Source: Prototheca cutis
Taxonomy: Eukaryota > Chlorophyta > Trebouxiophyceae > Chlorellales > Chlorellaceae
DNA length: 64,000 nucleotides
Assembly: GCA_002897115.2 (NCBI GenBank)
Contig: BCIH01000011.1
Coordinates: 215,234 to 279,233 of the forward strand
Direction: 5' to 3'
Under the pieces are notes generated by a model, which was not told the DNA's origin, ran no database searches, and saw only the letters and a program-made list of their open reading frames with translations. Position 1 is the stretch's first letter. Each line of letters opens with the position of its first letter. A program made the translations under genes and the position numbers. Of the stretch, positions 35,814 through 48,679 are shown one piece after another.

Positions 35814-37004
35814 ACCCCCTAAACACAAACAAAAATCCCCCAAAACACACACAGGCATGCTGTATGCGGCATCGCTGTGGCTGTCCAACTCCTCGTACCT
35901 CTACCTGTCGGTGTCGTTCATCCAGATGACCAAGTCGCTGATGCCAGGGCTGGTGTATGCGTGCGGTGTGGCACTCGGGACGGAGGCCTTCTCGACGGCC
36001 AGCGCGCTCAACATGGTGCTCATTGCAGCGGGCGTGGTCGTCTGCGCGCTGGGCGAGGCCAACCTGGTGGTCAAAGGTCTGGTCCAGCAGCTGGCCGCCC
36101 TGCTGTTTGAGGCGGCACGCCTGACCCTGGTCCAGATCCTCATGAACTCGCGGGGTCTGGCAATGAACCCCCTGCAGTCGCTCTACTATGTCTCCCCGGC
36201 CTGTCTCCTCTGCCTCATCGTGCCATTCAGTGAGTCGGAAGGTTGACTGGTGGTGGTGGTGATGACGTGGCGCCCGCTGGCTTTCTTCTTGTACTGGGTG
36301 AGCTTGCTGGCCAAAACCTAAACCAATCTCGGGCCCAACCCCCCCCCCCCCCCCCCCCAAAACACACACACACACACACACACACACATCCAATTGAAAA
36401 CAGTGTTGGTGGAGTACCAGTCGATTTTGGCAAATCCGCCGGTACTGGTGCCGTCGGTGCTGCTGGCAAACGCGCTGACGGCGTTTGCACTCAACCTCGC
36501 GGTGTTCCTGCTCATCGGCAAGACGTCAGCGCTGACCATGAACATTGCGGGCGTGATCAAGGACTGGATGCTCATCTTCTTCTCCTACTACCTCTTCCAT
36601 GCCCCGGTCACACTGCTCAACCTGGTGGGCTATGCCTTCTGCGTCGCAGGCGTCGCCGTGTACAACTACCAAAAGCTCCAGGTGGGAGGGGCTGCTGAAC
36701 TTTTTTTCTTTTAATTATTCGTATTTTCAGTATTTGCAGGGGGATTGTGGGATGGGACCAGCCGAACCAGTCATGCAGACAGTCCCCCCTCCAAAACACC
36801 CACACCATCACCACCACCACCCCGCCAAAAAAAAAATCAATCACCACACCACAGCTGATCAAGCGCAAGGCCATCCAGGCAGCCAAGGACGGCAAGGACG
36901 TGGAGGGTGGTAGCACCGAGGCCGGGTCGGGTGGCGCAGATGCCGACGGCGAAGCCAAGCAGGGCACGCCGCAGCCCAACGGCAAGCTCCACGGCAAGGA
37001 TTGA
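35031..37004 (+). CDS. sugar-phosphate/nucleotide-sugar transporter of the DMT superfamily (TPT/NST, plant KD-type)
   Basis: Six exons, 35031-35071, 35184-35246, 35474-35631, 35855-36229, 36404-36681 and 36855-37004, join in phase to 354 residues. The protein is a ten-helix membrane protein of the triose-phosphate transporter family (PF03151). Diagnostic segments match plant probable sugar-phosphate/phosphate translocators: ILFNKWVL-type start (here ILFNKWLLAF), [49 protein letters not shown], and [18 protein letters not shown]. The C-terminus is a hydrophilic tail with Gly and charged residues, presumably cytosolic. It probably resides in the Golgi or ER membrane and exchanges a phosphorylated sugar or nucleotide sugar. 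The substrate is unknown. Introns 3 and 4 contain CA repeats, and intron 4 also a C run. Confidence 0.9.
35731..35811. repeat. (CA)n microsatellite in transporter intron 3
   Basis: About 80 bases of CA dinucleotide repeat occupy the intron between 35632 and 35854. Confidence 0.95.
36339..36388. repeat. poly-C run followed by (CA)n in transporter intron 4
   Basis: A 20-base C run (36339-36358) is followed by CA repeats to about 36388, just upstream of the acceptor at 36403. Confidence 0.9.
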
Positions 37005-37641
37005 GCAAGCGAGTGAGCTCCGCGTGGTGAACGGGGGTGTGGGCCATGGCAGCAAGCATGGGGAGGGGTTGCGTTATTAAATACAACCGTACCCCTCCCA
37101 GTTGCCCAGGCAGGCTTGAGTTCTCCTACGGCTTCAGTCCTGGTCCAGTGGGGCCGTGCACTTCCAACCGGCCAAATGCTGTGCTTTGTTTCTTTGCTTT
37201 GCCCACACATGCACGCTTCGGGGGGCACACAACAGCCAAGCACGTGCATGGGCCGCTGTGAGCTTCCTGCACACCCGTCGTTCCCGGTCAGAGCGTCGAC
37301 TCCATGCTGCTCTGACACAGGGCCATCCTCCCAACTCTGCTTGCCCACACTCGCGCATACTCTGCTATACAAACCAGATCGTCCAACCCCCACTTGCCCA
37401 ATTAACAATATCGCTGTCGTTCTTCGTTCTTTTTGCTACTCACGCACGCTCGCAAGCGGGGGTTCAGAGTGGCCAGCCATGCAGTCATTTTCTCTCAAGG
37501 CCAACTGGTGGTTGGGTCATTGATGGCGGCCGGTGGGCCATATGAAGTTGGTTGGCCGGGCACAGGATTCTCCTGTTGCCGCCCATAGAGGTGCCGGCAG
37601 TGGAATGGATCAACGACGCCGTTGCCTGCTTGCATTCTTTA
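37005..37641. other. convergent intergenic region
   Basis: It lies between the stop codons of the transporter (plus) and the NOL11-like gene (minus). No supported exon. Confidence 0.45.
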
Positions 37642-40600
37642 TCACCGAACGCCGAGATCGACCCACTCAGTGGTGTGGCGTGGGGCCGCGGCGGGTACGG
37701 CGGCCGTCGCTCCCGTTGCTGCTGTGAGTTGAGGGAGCATGCCTTGGACCTTGGCCCAGGAGTCCATGCTGCCCAGCAGTGGCGCCATCGCGGCGGCCAG
37801 GGAAGAAAGCTCTTTCGCGGCCCCGGGGGCCAGGGCCAGCTTGGAAAGCCCGGCGTCCAGCGCCGCCGCCGCCCAGGCGATGATCTGGCCGGCGTTTGGA
37901 ATGGCTGTGTACGGTGTGCCAAGGCCAGCACCACTCCCCGAAACGCTGGGGTCGTCGGCATCAGCGGGGGAGAATGGCCCCGTCTGGCCGAGCCAGCGGG
38001 CACAGTACCGCAGCAGCCGCAGCAGACGCGCCGCATCGAGAGTGGCCAGCGCTGCAATCAGCACGCCGGGATCAAACCGCGCTGCAACCACGCCGTGGAG
38101 GGCCTGTTCGCGCAGGGAAAAGCCTTCCGCCGCGGCGGCCAGGCGGGCAGCCGCGGCACGGAGCTTTGCGGCATCGGCCGCGCCGCCGCCCGCGCCCGAT
38201 GGTTGCCGCGCTGCCGCATCCAGCGCCGACCCCACACGAGCGGTCAGGGCGTCCCGAATGTGTGTCAGTTGCTCGACATCCCGTGCGCCCAGTGTCGAAG
38301 AAAGCACGGCCGCGAGCTCGTCGACGGGGGCGTCCCGAGCCCGGCTGAGCGCTGCCGCCAGCAGCGCATGCCGCTCGGCAGCCGCCAGGCCCGCCGCGAG
38401 CCCCGGGCAATGCATGTGCGATCCCGGTGCCTGCCGGGCCAGCAACGTCTCCAGAACCTGCCAATGGGACCGCTCTGTGTATATAGTTTGGGGATGGAGT
38501 TGCTTAAGTTGTACACATTTCCAGCAGTTTGAGGGTGAAGGGGAGCATGGAACCGACTGCCGGAAGTCATAACAGCAGTCTGGCGATCAATAATTCCTCT
38601 CCCCAAAAGAATTCCTACTGACCGAGTGAGCGGAGGAGCAGACCCCCTAGCAGGCGGTCGGGCAGTGGGTGCCCAGACTGTTTGAGCAAAGGCGCCAGCA
38701 TCTTGAGCACTACAGCTTCAGTGGGAGAGCTGCCGGTGGCCGGCTGGGAGAGATCCCACGCTGCCCGCAGTGCTGACGAGCCACCTTCGGCTTCCCAGAC
38801 GCCCAGCGTGCACGGCACAGCAAGCGGCTGCTCGGCGGCTTCGCCAGACCGACCAGTCGCGAGCTCTGCCGCTGGAACGGGTTCAAACCTCCATCGAACG
38901 GTCGCCGGCACGTCGGCCAAGCCTGAGATTGTGTCTTGCATGGAACAGGACGAAGCGGTGCTGGTGCCCAGCGCTCTAGCCGCGGCGATGGCCGCTCTGC
39001 GGCCGGGAGCATCGGCGGAGACGGCTGTCCCTTCGGCAGCTTCCGCCGGCGAGAGATCGGCAAGAGCACCCACCAGTCCAGCCAGCGACCCGGCCTGCCG
39101 GATGTCCAGGGTCAAAGCCACCGCCGCCGAGCCCGTGGACACGACGACATTCCCGCCCTTGCACACCGTCACCTGCTTAACAGTGGTGGGGAGGGGGGGA
39201 GTACAGTGAGGGGAAGAGTGATTTTGTTTAACTCCAAATGTGGATGCGAGGGTTTTGTGGAACAAACAGTGCCACAAGATGAACACACGAACAGGCAAAG
39301 ACATTCCTGCCATTACCCTCTTCCATGCGCTTTCCTTGAAGCCCACCCCCCTCCAATCCCCAGGCAATCAGTCACCTTGATTGGGCTGCCTGGCTGGACG
39401 GTTGAGAGACCATGCTCGTCACCCAGGTCCTCGCAGCACAAAATGCAGCCATACGCCAGCTCTGTTGCTATGAGCCGCATGCCAGGGTGCCCTGAGGATT
39501 GTGGGGTGGGGGGGGATGTTGTAGAGGGGGCCTTGGTACAAAGTAGGAGAGCAGCAAGCAGGGGCAACATACGGACAAGGAACACACACGACTGCATACG
39601 ACGAATGCACACTCCCCCACGGGTACATAAAAGGGCTCAGAGAGATTCCCACGAATAGACTTCGTCAGTGCGCAAAAACGCTCTGTTGTCTCTATCTACT
39701 ATTTATTCGGAGCTCATCAACGCCCATGATACCCCTTTGGCGGAGCACCATGCCGACCAAGCAACGCAAAAGAAAGCCTGCCATCACAATAACAAAAAAA
39801 CAAACTACACTCCTCACCACCACAATCGGTCCAATAGGCTGCTACAAGCACATCGGCGCCAGGGACAAACGCCATCGCTGCCTGAGGGCCTTCAGGGGGC
39901 CCAGCTCCCGCGCGTGCGGCGGCGGCTGCCGGGGTCTCGCGGCGCTTTCTACCCGGAGTCTTGGGCACGGGACCCGGCGTCCAGAGACACGCCAGGGACT
40001 GCATGCGCGCCGGGGTCACGACGGCGGGGCCCTTGGACCCTGAAGCCAGAGAGTAGGTGGCCAGGCTGCCGTCGTCCCACAGAATTGCCGCGCGGGTTCC
40101 GCCAGTGGCTAACGCAGCCGCCACTGCGCCGGTGGCCTTGGAAGTGCTGCTGACGCCCTCGAGGAGGGCCCGTTCGCGTGCAGTAACACTGCTGCCGTCG
40201 AGGGCATACTCCTTTAACGCGACGGCAGGGCGACCATCTGCCTCCCGCGGCTCCAGGACGGCCTGCAGGACCTGCAGGGAGCCCGAGGGCTGTGCGGGCT
40301 GGCAGGCCAACGGCTGCCGTGCCCCACCGGTGCCTTCAGCACCAGCAACGACGCCGACGGCCGAGCAGAGGCGGACGCCACCGTCGGCACCGAGCGCCCA
40401 GACCGAGGGTTCGCCGTCCACCTTGGGCCCAGGGCGCAGGCACATGGCCGGGGAGGGCAGCTCGGCTCCAGGCCCGTGCAGGGGACCGGGCTCGGTGGCC
40501 AGTTGCCAGCTCAGCAGTGCTGACCGGCGGCCATCAGCCAGACCGGCCCACACCGTCTTGGACGCAGGGTCCACCACAGCAGGGGCAGAGAAGGAGGCCC

Positions 40601-40941
40601 CCAGGGCACCCACGCGCCAGGTGCAACGAGGGTTCTGCCGGTTGGATTGGAAGACGTAGGGGTTGGTGGCTGATGTGCGCGCGAGCGGGGGAAGGAAGCA
40701 CCTCATCTCCCCCGGGACACGGCCACCGGCCGGCTTTGACATTACCCGAAAACGGCAGGAGCCCACCGCAAGCTCTCAATCTCCCGCNTCATCGCACCAC
40801 CACACACAATCCATCACGTGCCTGTTCAGCAGGCCGGCAGAGGGAGACGCCCACCTCATTGAGGCTAAGGAGGAGCTTACCCTCTGGCGTGGCCGTCACG
40901 CCGGCCACGCCAGCGCCGCACAGGCTGTGCGCCGACAGCAT
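37642..40941 (-). CDS. large NOL11-like nucleolar protein (beta-propeller plus helical C-terminus), tentative
   Basis: Five exons, 40941-40881, 40669-39818, 39491-39376, 39172-38623 and 38474-37642, join with consistent phases to 803 residues. The N-terminal third has a propeller-like pattern. One segment, FQSNRQNPRCTWRVGA then FSAPAVVDPASKTVWAG, matches the NOL11 form (x-Gln-x-Pro-x-x-x-Trp, then SxPVV/AVVDPxxx). A low-complexity KRRE-rich hinge and ALATGGTRAAILWDDGSLATYSL blade follow. The C-terminal half is Ala/Leu-rich helix with a DAARLLRLLRYCARWL segment, as in the helical repeats of NOL11. NOL11 is a component of the small-subunit processome (t-UTP group) acting in rRNA transcription and 18S processing. 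The match is by architecture and short motifs only, so other propeller proteins are possible. The exon joins are firm, the identity is not. Confidence 0.6.
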
Positions 40942-41572
40942 CCTATTAAATTGTCATTGAAATATCATGTGTTTAGTGTAGAGTGTGACAGCGAAAACTG
41001 CTGAAAACAGCCCAGGGCCGCCGCAGGCGGTGGCGTGATATGAGACTGCATGCCAGCCCGGCAGCGCCATCGGGCTCAGGGCGCGCGCAAGGAGAGGCGG
41101 AAGAGAGATCGGGACTCGGGGAAATATTTGACGCCCAGCGCCTTGCATGAGGCATCTACCGCGTCCCTGATGCCAAGCACCTTGCCCTTGGAAATTTATG
41201 GTTCAGCACTTGTTCTTTTGAGGTTGTTCTTGCGTTTGCCGTTTATACAGGGCCCTCAAAGTGCGTCGTTTGCATGCGCGCAGGGTGATGTGAAGGCTCA
41301 GTGCCTGTGCCTGGGAAAGACTGTGGCAGCTGGCGTGGTGAGGATAACAGCAGGCGCCTCGCTCGCGTGCCATCCCATTCGCAGGAATGAATGCTGACAC
41401 CAGTGTGGTGTGCAGCCTGCAGCACCAGGCCGTACGTTTGTCAGGGACTGGTGGGATGGCTTGTTAAGATCAGGTGTAGTGCCCTCCCTCCTGCACCCAA
41501 TTCCCCTCCCGCCACCGAACCCCACATTCCCCCACCCACACACCCACACACACCCACACGCTCAACACATAG
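40942..41572. other. divergent promoter region, likely holding EFL1 exon 1
   Basis: About 630 bases separate the NOL11-like start (minus) and the first clear EFL1 exon (plus). That exon begins after an AG and lacks a start codon, so a short first exon should lie here, but I could not place it. Confidence 0.4.
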
Positions 41573-44500
41573 GAACGCATCAGGAATGTGTGCGTGTTGG
41601 CTCACGTGGACCATGGCAAGACAACACTTTCCGACCACTTGATTGCAAGCAATGGCCTGATCCACCCTCGCCTCGCGGGGGAGCTCCGGTTCCTCGACTC
41701 GCGGGAGGAGGAGCAGGTCCGCGGCATCACCATGAAGAGCAGCTCCATCACGCTCGTCCATGTTCCTGGGAACGGTGGAGCTGTGGGAGGTTCAGATGCA
41801 AAAACCGAGGGCCAGCCCAGGATCTGCGAGCAAGGTGGGTGTGAGTGTTTGTCACTCCTTTCATGACGATCAACTCTGCCTTGTCACTCAACCTCTGAAC
41901 CCCTCCTCTCTTGTTACTACCACTCGCCAGGCTATCTGATCAACCTCATTGACTCGCCTGGGCACATCGACTTTTGTAGCGAGGTGTCCACAGCAGTTCG
42001 GCTGTCGGATGGCGCACTGATTGTCGTGGACGCGGTGGAGGGTGTCTGCATCCAGACCCACGCCGTCCTGCGTCAAGCCTGGGAAGAAAAGGTGAAGCTG
42101 CCGGAAGCTGCATGTGCTTTGGGTCGGAGAGTGTCTGTGCGGGGGGAAAGGGGGGGGTCACCCATCCGTCGCATCTGTTCTGCCTCGGGCGTTGCTGGCT
42201 TGCACACAGCGGCCTTTGTGGCGGGCCCAAAATCTGGTACTGCATGATCGGGATACCATCATCACCAGCTCCCACCCCCCCTCCTTTCCTGTAGCTGGAG
42301 ATGTGCCTGGTGATCAACAAGATTGACCGGCTGATCCTGGAGCTGAGGCTGGGGCCCGAGGAGGCCTATGCCAGGATCAAATCCGTCATCGCCCATGTCA
42401 ACATGGTCATCTCCTCATTCCACTCGGGCAAGTCGGTGGTTGGGTGGACGGTGGGTTCTGCTGGCATCGCTGCCATTGGGCGGGTGCAGGCATGTTAACA
42501 CATGCGAGGAGCTTGCATCTACGTCTTCCCCCTTTTCCCAAACACAAACACGCGAACGAAGAATTTTAAAAGCAGAGAGGTTTATCTCGGAGGCGGACGC
42601 GGCGCTGGCTGCGGAGGATGTGGCTGCGGCTGCCGGCCACCATGCAGCCGGCGATGGTGACCACGCCTCTGCCGTCGGGGATGAAGGCGACCACGAGGAG
42701 GAGGACTTGTTCTCTCCAGCCAAGGGGAATGTGGTGTTTGGCAGTGCGGGTGACGGCTGGGCCTTTCGCCCCGCGGATTTTGCGGCGGTATGGGCTCCAA
42801 AGCTGGGGTGCCGGCCCGACGGCCTGGCGCGGGCGATGTGGGGCGACCACAGCTTCAACGCCAAAACCAAGCGCATCAGCCGCTGGCGCCCGGGCCAGGC
42901 CGGCGCCAAGCCCATGTTTGTGCAGTTTGCGCTGGAACCCATCTGGCGTGTGTACGGTGCCATGGAAGACGCCGACCACGCCACGGCACTCCCGAAACTC
43001 GCGGCGGCGCTGGGCCTCGGGACCCGCGTCCCCGCGCGTGTGCTTGCTTCCACAGACGCCCGCACTGGCCTGCGGGCCCTGCTCCAGGCCTGGCTTCCCC
43101 TGGCCTCGGCGGTGCTGGGAGCGGCCTGCGAGGTGCTACCATCCCCTGTCACCGCCGCGCCCCGCCGCGCGGCGCGCCTGCTGCCGCCCGTCGAACGCAG
43201 TGCAGAGCCAGGGAGCGGTGCTACCGGCAGCGCAGCGAGCACGCCGGATAAAGAGGAGATGGCACTCAAGGCATGTGACGCTGCAGGCCCGCCGCTCGTC
43301 TATGTGTCCAAGATGATCTCTGTTCCTGCCAACGCTCTGCCGCACGGGTGGGTTGACTGTCTTTTTGCCGGAGAATCGACGGGGAGGGAGCGCTGCTGGT
43401 TGATTTTGTTTCAGCAGTGCCCGTATGCCTTCCTTCTTCTGCCCTGCCAGTGCAGCAGCGGGTCTGCAGGCCCTCCTGGATGCGGCCTGCATTTCAAACG
43501 GATCCCTGACCGACACCCAACCGACACAGGTCTGCTGGGTCGACAACTGACCCCACTGCCGAAATCTTCCTGGCCTTTGGCCGAGTGTTCTCCGGGACGG
43601 TGCGGCCCGGCCAGCCGCTGTGCGTGCTGCATGCGGGCCACGACCCTGCTGTTGCTGACACGGGCACATGCGTTGGGAGGGTGGCGCCCAGTGCGCTGTA
43701 CCTGATGATGGGTCGGGGGTTGGAGACGCTTCCAGAAGTCCCCGCGGGGAACATCCTCGCGCTGGCAGGGTTTGGCGATGCCATTCTCAAGTCAGCGACG
43801 CTCGCCGATTCGTCGGCCTGGCGCCCGCTGGCCGCGCTGCGGTTCCAGGCGACGCCCATCGTCCGCGTGGCGGTGGAGCCCGCCGACCCCGCCCGCATCG
43901 GCGACCTGGGCCGGGGTTTAGCACTGCTGCGCCGGGCCGATCCCATGGTGCAGGTGGAGGCGGCAGAGTCGGGCGAACATGTGCTGTGCGCCGCCGGCGA
44001 AGTACACCTGGAGACATGCCTCAAAGACCTGGAAATACGCTTTGCACGCTGCGCGCTCGTTGTGTCCCCGCCGCTCGTCCTCTTCAAGTATTTGAAGTTT
44101 TTGGTTGCTGTGCTTTAGTTGGCATGTAGGGTGTGCAATGCACTGTTCGCATATCGATTCTGTGGATTCCATAATTTGAATGCATAATCCGATGCACCGC
44201 AGGGAGTCGCTGGCGTGCCGGGGTCCCGAGGAGGAGGCGGCGCTGGCGAGCCTGCCACAGGTGTACCAGCAACATGCGCAACAGGCGGGGCCTCCTGTCC
44301 GACCGATCGTACAAGCGAGCACGCCGACAGGCGCATGCGTGCTGCGTGTTCGCACTTTCCCGCTCCCGGGGACGCTGGCCACTGTGCTGGAAGGCTCCGC
44401 GGGCGAGCTGCGTGTCGCGCTGCATGGCCGTGGTCGTCAGGAAAGCGGAAATAGTGATGGTAGGGGTGATTATGGCGCCGACGTGAGCACGAGCACCCCT

Positions 44501-45851
44501 GCCCCACTAANGACGCAATTAGCAAGCAATCTTGAGGCAGCCGTGGTTGAAACCGCTGACTCTGACATTTTGCGACGGGTGTGGGCGCTGGGTCCACAGG
44601 GTGCGGGCCCCAATATCCTGATGGGCTCGCNGACACAACTGCAGGAGAGCCGGGATGTGCCGCTGATTTCCGTGTCCGGTGCCATGCTGAACGGCGAGCA
44701 AGACGGCGGTTGTGATGAGGACGACGCTGATGAAGCTGACGGAACACCGGTAGAGCCACCACTGGCGTTGGACATCCCACTGGGACGGCCCTATGTCTCC
44801 GAGGTGCTGGGCCTTGCTGCTGGGAGCAAAGGGCCTNTTTCTGAGGGCTCCCTCCCTGCCGAGACGCTGCAGAAGCTGGGTTTGACCCCACCAGACGTCG
44901 CCCGGCTCCATGAAAGGCAAGCAGCAAAGACTGACTGGGTGGTTCGTGGTCGGTTTCGAAGTACAAGGGCTATGCATGTTTCTGGCATGTCCATATACCA
45001 GCTAATGTCCCTTGAATCCCCTCCCCCCCCAATAAACACATCTTAAAAACAAAAATGCAGCGTTGAGGCTGGCGTGGAGGCTGGGTTTGGCATGGCAGCG
45101 TCGGCAGGTCCGCTGTGCGACGAAGAGCTCTGGGGCGTAGGGTTTGAAGTCTCGGCCCGGCTCGTGGGTTCCGGCGATCCCAGCGCCCCTGGGCCCCGGC
45201 TGGCTGAGGAGGCCCACGGCCCACTGAGTGGACAGGTGGCAGCGGCGGTGCGCGCCGCGGCGCGCCGAGCCGTGCTGGCCTCTGGTGCTCGCCTGGTGGA
45301 GGGCCTGTACCTCTGCGAAGTAGCAACCAGCGCCGAAGGCCTGGCAGCAGTGTACGCCGTGCTGGGCCGTCGCAGGGCCAAGATCCTCCGCGAAGAGCTC
45401 CGCGAGGGCTCGGGCATGTTCATGGGTGGGTTTGTGTGTGCACAAGGGTGTCTCGGGTGTTTTTTCCCTCCTTGAAATGCCATTCCTGCGAATACGACCA
45501 CAANCCCCACCTCTCACCGCCGGCATCACCACCACCAAGAACTACGCAGTCCATGCGCACCTGCCGACGGAGGCATCGTTTGGCTTTGTGGACGAGCTGC
45601 GGCGGAAGAGTTCGGGCGCTGCGTCGGCGAGCCTGCTGTTCTCGCACTGGCGCCGGCTGCCCGTGGACCCCTACTATGTCCCTACGACCGAGGAGGAGCG
45701 NGAGGAGTGGGGGGAGGAGGGGCAGGGCGTGGGGGCAGCCAATCTCGCCCGCCGCCTCATCGATGCCACGCGCCGGCGCAAGGGGCTGCCCGTCGAGGAG
45801 AAAGTGGTAGAAAGCGCCACCAAGCAGCGCACAAGGGCACGGAAAGTCTGA
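41573..45851 (+). CDS. EFL1: elongation factor-like GTPase 1 (EFL1), 60S ribosome maturation
   Basis: Eight exons join in phase: 41573-41834, 41931-42091, 42295-42435, 42578-43347, 43530-44087, 44203-44916, 45061-45425 and 45550-45851. GTPase motifs: [43 protein letters not shown] and NKIDRL. EFL1-specific blocks follow: [85 protein letters not shown], and the C-terminal [10 protein letters not shown]...LLFSHW. The enzyme works with SBDS to release eIF6 from nascent 60S subunits. The intron after 44916 uses a GC donor (AG followed by GCAAGC), which alone keeps the phase. The start codon is in an unplaced upstream exon. An acidic insert follows the VISSFHSGK segment, as in other EFL1 proteins. 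Several Ns occur in exons. Confidence 0.92.
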
Positions 45852-46318
45852 ACATGGTGCAGCGATGGAGAGCTTCACGGCTGTTTTGGAGTGGATGCCT
45901 GCATCAGGCTGCTGTGGCCATGGAACCAGCGCCCTTCAACAGGCAGTGCATGTCCCCCATGCAATGCCCCATTGCCCATGGGAAAGAAAGCCCTTTTGGC
46001 GCTGTCATAGCCGAGACCTTGGAACAAGAGGGCCATATCATGAGTCAAAGGGAGGCATGACTGCAGATTTCCCGATCTGTCAGCTGGTGCGGGCAGTGGT
46101 GACAACCAACGAGGAAAGTCATGGGGGGCTCCCGCATTAAACTCTGACTCCCGATCTCAAAAAAAANCCCCGGCAGCCCCCAGCTCGACGGCCTGGATCA
46201 GGGTTTGCGGACAGAGACAGGCCGTCATCTGGCCCTGCACGTCNCCCTCGCATGACAAACGCAATACACGTTGCATCCATGTGAGGGGCATCCGCGCGTG
46301 GGTGGGCCAGCCTGCACG
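45852..46318. other. intergenic stretch
   Basis: It lies between EFL1 and the SEC12-like gene on the same strand. No supported exon. Confidence 0.45.
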
Positions 46319-48067
46319 ATGCTGGGGAGGAAGGCCCCGTTGCAAAAATACGGGTGCCCCCTCTATGGCGTGGCCTGGCCGCCCGGCGACTACGCCTACA
46401 TGGTCGGGGGAGGCAACCTGGGCATCGAGAACAAGTGCGATGGGGGGATTGGATGCATGTTTTTGCACCGTGCTGAGCATGCNGATGCGGGGCTGCGGGG
46501 AGTGGTGGCGGTCCAGAGCNTTGGCTGGTGGCAGACATATGGGCCCCTCACCACATTCTGTGGCCTCCTGACGAGTCCCCATGCCCCTTAGCAGCTCTTG
46601 ATGCACGTCACAAACAANCAAATAAACAACCAAGCAATTGCACAGGGTGGTGGTGGTGCGGTGCACGGCCGATGGCGTGCTGTCAGAGGAGGTGACCAAG
46701 CTCAACGTTGGCAGCGATGCACCCTACCGAATGGCATGCCACCCCTCTGGCCGGGCTCTGGCACTGGGCATGACGCTTGGTGGCGTNCAGGGCGTGTCCA
46801 TTGACCCTGGCACTGACGATAATCCACCTGTGCTGTCGAACGACGTCCGCGGCTTTGGCTCAGCCGCAGCCGCCGACATACCCCCGCTCAAGTGTCTTTC
46901 TTTCTCAGCCGATGGCCGGCGGCTGGTGCTGGGGGCTGAGGACGGCACCGTGCGCATCGTGGCATGGCCTGGCATGGGCACCATGCTGACCTGGCAGGCA
47001 TCAGAGTCCAAGGCCATCCGGTTTGCTGATCTGTCCCGGGCCCACGGTGACGGCATTCTGCTCACAACCGATGAGTCGGGCCGCGCCGTGCTGTGGAATG
47101 CCGAGACGGGCGAAGAAGTACTCGTCCTCAGGCCCCCGCAAGGTGTGTCCGTTGCTTGCTTGCTTGGTTGGTCCGGGATTGAATGTGTGCTGAGGTATGC
47201 TTGCTGGGTGCTTAGGGAAGAGCATTAGAAGGGGGCCAGGAGGGCCAGCAAGGTGCGGCTGCACCCGACCTCCTGCTCCTCGACCCCCCCTGCCCCCACA
47301 TGCAAAACCAAATGATCAGACATGCAACTCACGGTCGATCCATACGAAAACAAACGCTTGCAGATATGCCACGAGCAACGTTTTTCCGCTGCATCGCCGT
47401 GCCCGAGCCTCAAGGGCCTGCCATCTATTCGGCGGTCAAATTCCAAGGAAAGGGGCACATCTTCCGCTGGCGCCAGCAGCCCAGCGGTCAACTCGTCCTC
47501 GAGGTATGTTTGTTTGGATGGTTGAGTTTTCAGGTTTCTCGTGTCTTGTGTCTTGCAGGGAAAATGTGCTTTGGTGCTCGCAAGGCTTTTTCGGCGTGCT
47601 TTGGCTGACATAACCTGCCAAATGTATATGTACATGATGATGGTGGTGATGATTAACCGCGCAATACAAAACCAACACAGGCGCGGTCGCGGGGCCCCGT
47701 GACAGAATCGCCGATTTGTGGGTTCGTGGCCAGTCCCAGTGGCACCTTGCTAGGGGCGGTGACCCCCGAAGGCGATCAGGCCGTCATCTCCGCGGCATCG
47801 CTGCGACGCGTGCTGCACCGCCGTGGGGCCCACATGACCTTTGCCACCGCGGCCACCTTCTCGCCCGATGGGCACTGGTTGCTGAGCAGCAGCGCCGATG
47901 CCAGTGCCGTGCTGAGCCGCGTGCCGTCTGGGGGTAGGGCATTGAGCGGCTTGANGGCTGCCCTGCTGCTGCTGGCGCTGCTGGTCATGTTGGCTGCTGT
48001 GNCGCTGCAGGCCGTGAACCCTGAGCTGGCGCGGCGATGGCTTGCGGCCCTGGGATGGCGGCCGTGA
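46319..48067 (+). CDS. SEC12-like WD40 guanine nucleotide exchange factor for SAR1 (ER export)
   Basis: Four exons, 46319-46434, 46646-47142, 47364-47503 and 47681-48067, give 379 residues. The N-terminus has the K-loop motif of SEC12/PREB proteins, GGGNLGIEN, after a YGCPLYGVAWPPGD lead. A seven-bladed WD-type propeller follows, with blocks such as CLSFSADGRRLVLGAEDGTVRI, GRAVLWNAETGE and ATFSPDGHWLLSSSADASA. A single hydrophobic helix near the C-terminus (AALLLLALLVMLAAV) anchors the protein in the ER membrane, with the propeller in the cytosol. The role is activation of SAR1 for COPII coat assembly, or ER exit of a specific transporter if it is PHF1-like. Both families share the K-loop and membrane anchor, and the length favours neither. 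Three Ns fall in codons but keep the frame. Confidence 0.87.
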
Positions 48068-48679
48068 GTGAGGAGGTATGCTGTTCTCAAGGGGAGAACA
48101 CCAGGCCGCCCAGGGGCCAAGCTCCATGCNNNNNNNNNNNNNNNNNNNNNNNNNNNNNNNNNNNNNNNNNNNNNNNNNNNNNNNNNNNNNNNNNNNNNNN
48201 NNNNNNNNNNNNNNNNNNNNNNNNNNNNNNNNNNCACACACACACACAACAGGATGTGGTGCACCAGAACACTGCCAGCACAAGCACTGCCCATTCTTTG
48301 AACATTCGTGGTTGTAAAAACGGGACTGAAAGTGATCATCTGGTTTGTCAGAGGAAGTATTCTTGGAGACTTGAGTGTGAGTGATGTGATGGGCCAGGTC
48401 TTGGGCGCCGTGACCGGGCCCCATGAGAGCATGAGAAAACCCCCACCGCCCATGGGATGCCGAAAACCTACTGGCGTCCACCCATCACGAGTCTCACCGT
48501 CCGATGATCGCGCCAAGGCATGTCGGCCCCAATACACTTGTAATGATACTCGGTGCGCTATTTCACGCCCAACCCTGCTTCCCCGGCACACGGGTGCCGT
48601 TGCTCAGGGAAGGCTCCAGAGGGGCCGCGCGCCGTGCCCGACGACACGCGCTTTGACCAGGCCCTGTCCGGCGCCAGGC
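48068..48679. other. intergenic region with a 105-base N gap
   Basis: Ns occupy 48130-48234, flanked on the right by the end of a CA repeat. No supported exon is seen in the remaining bases. Confidence 0.7.

Noticed and set aside
43441..43529. extra EFL1 exon starting after CTGCCAG near 43451
   Set aside because: Skipping it keeps the phase (exon ending 43347 to exon starting 43530) and the conserved spacing. Including it adds an unsupported insert.
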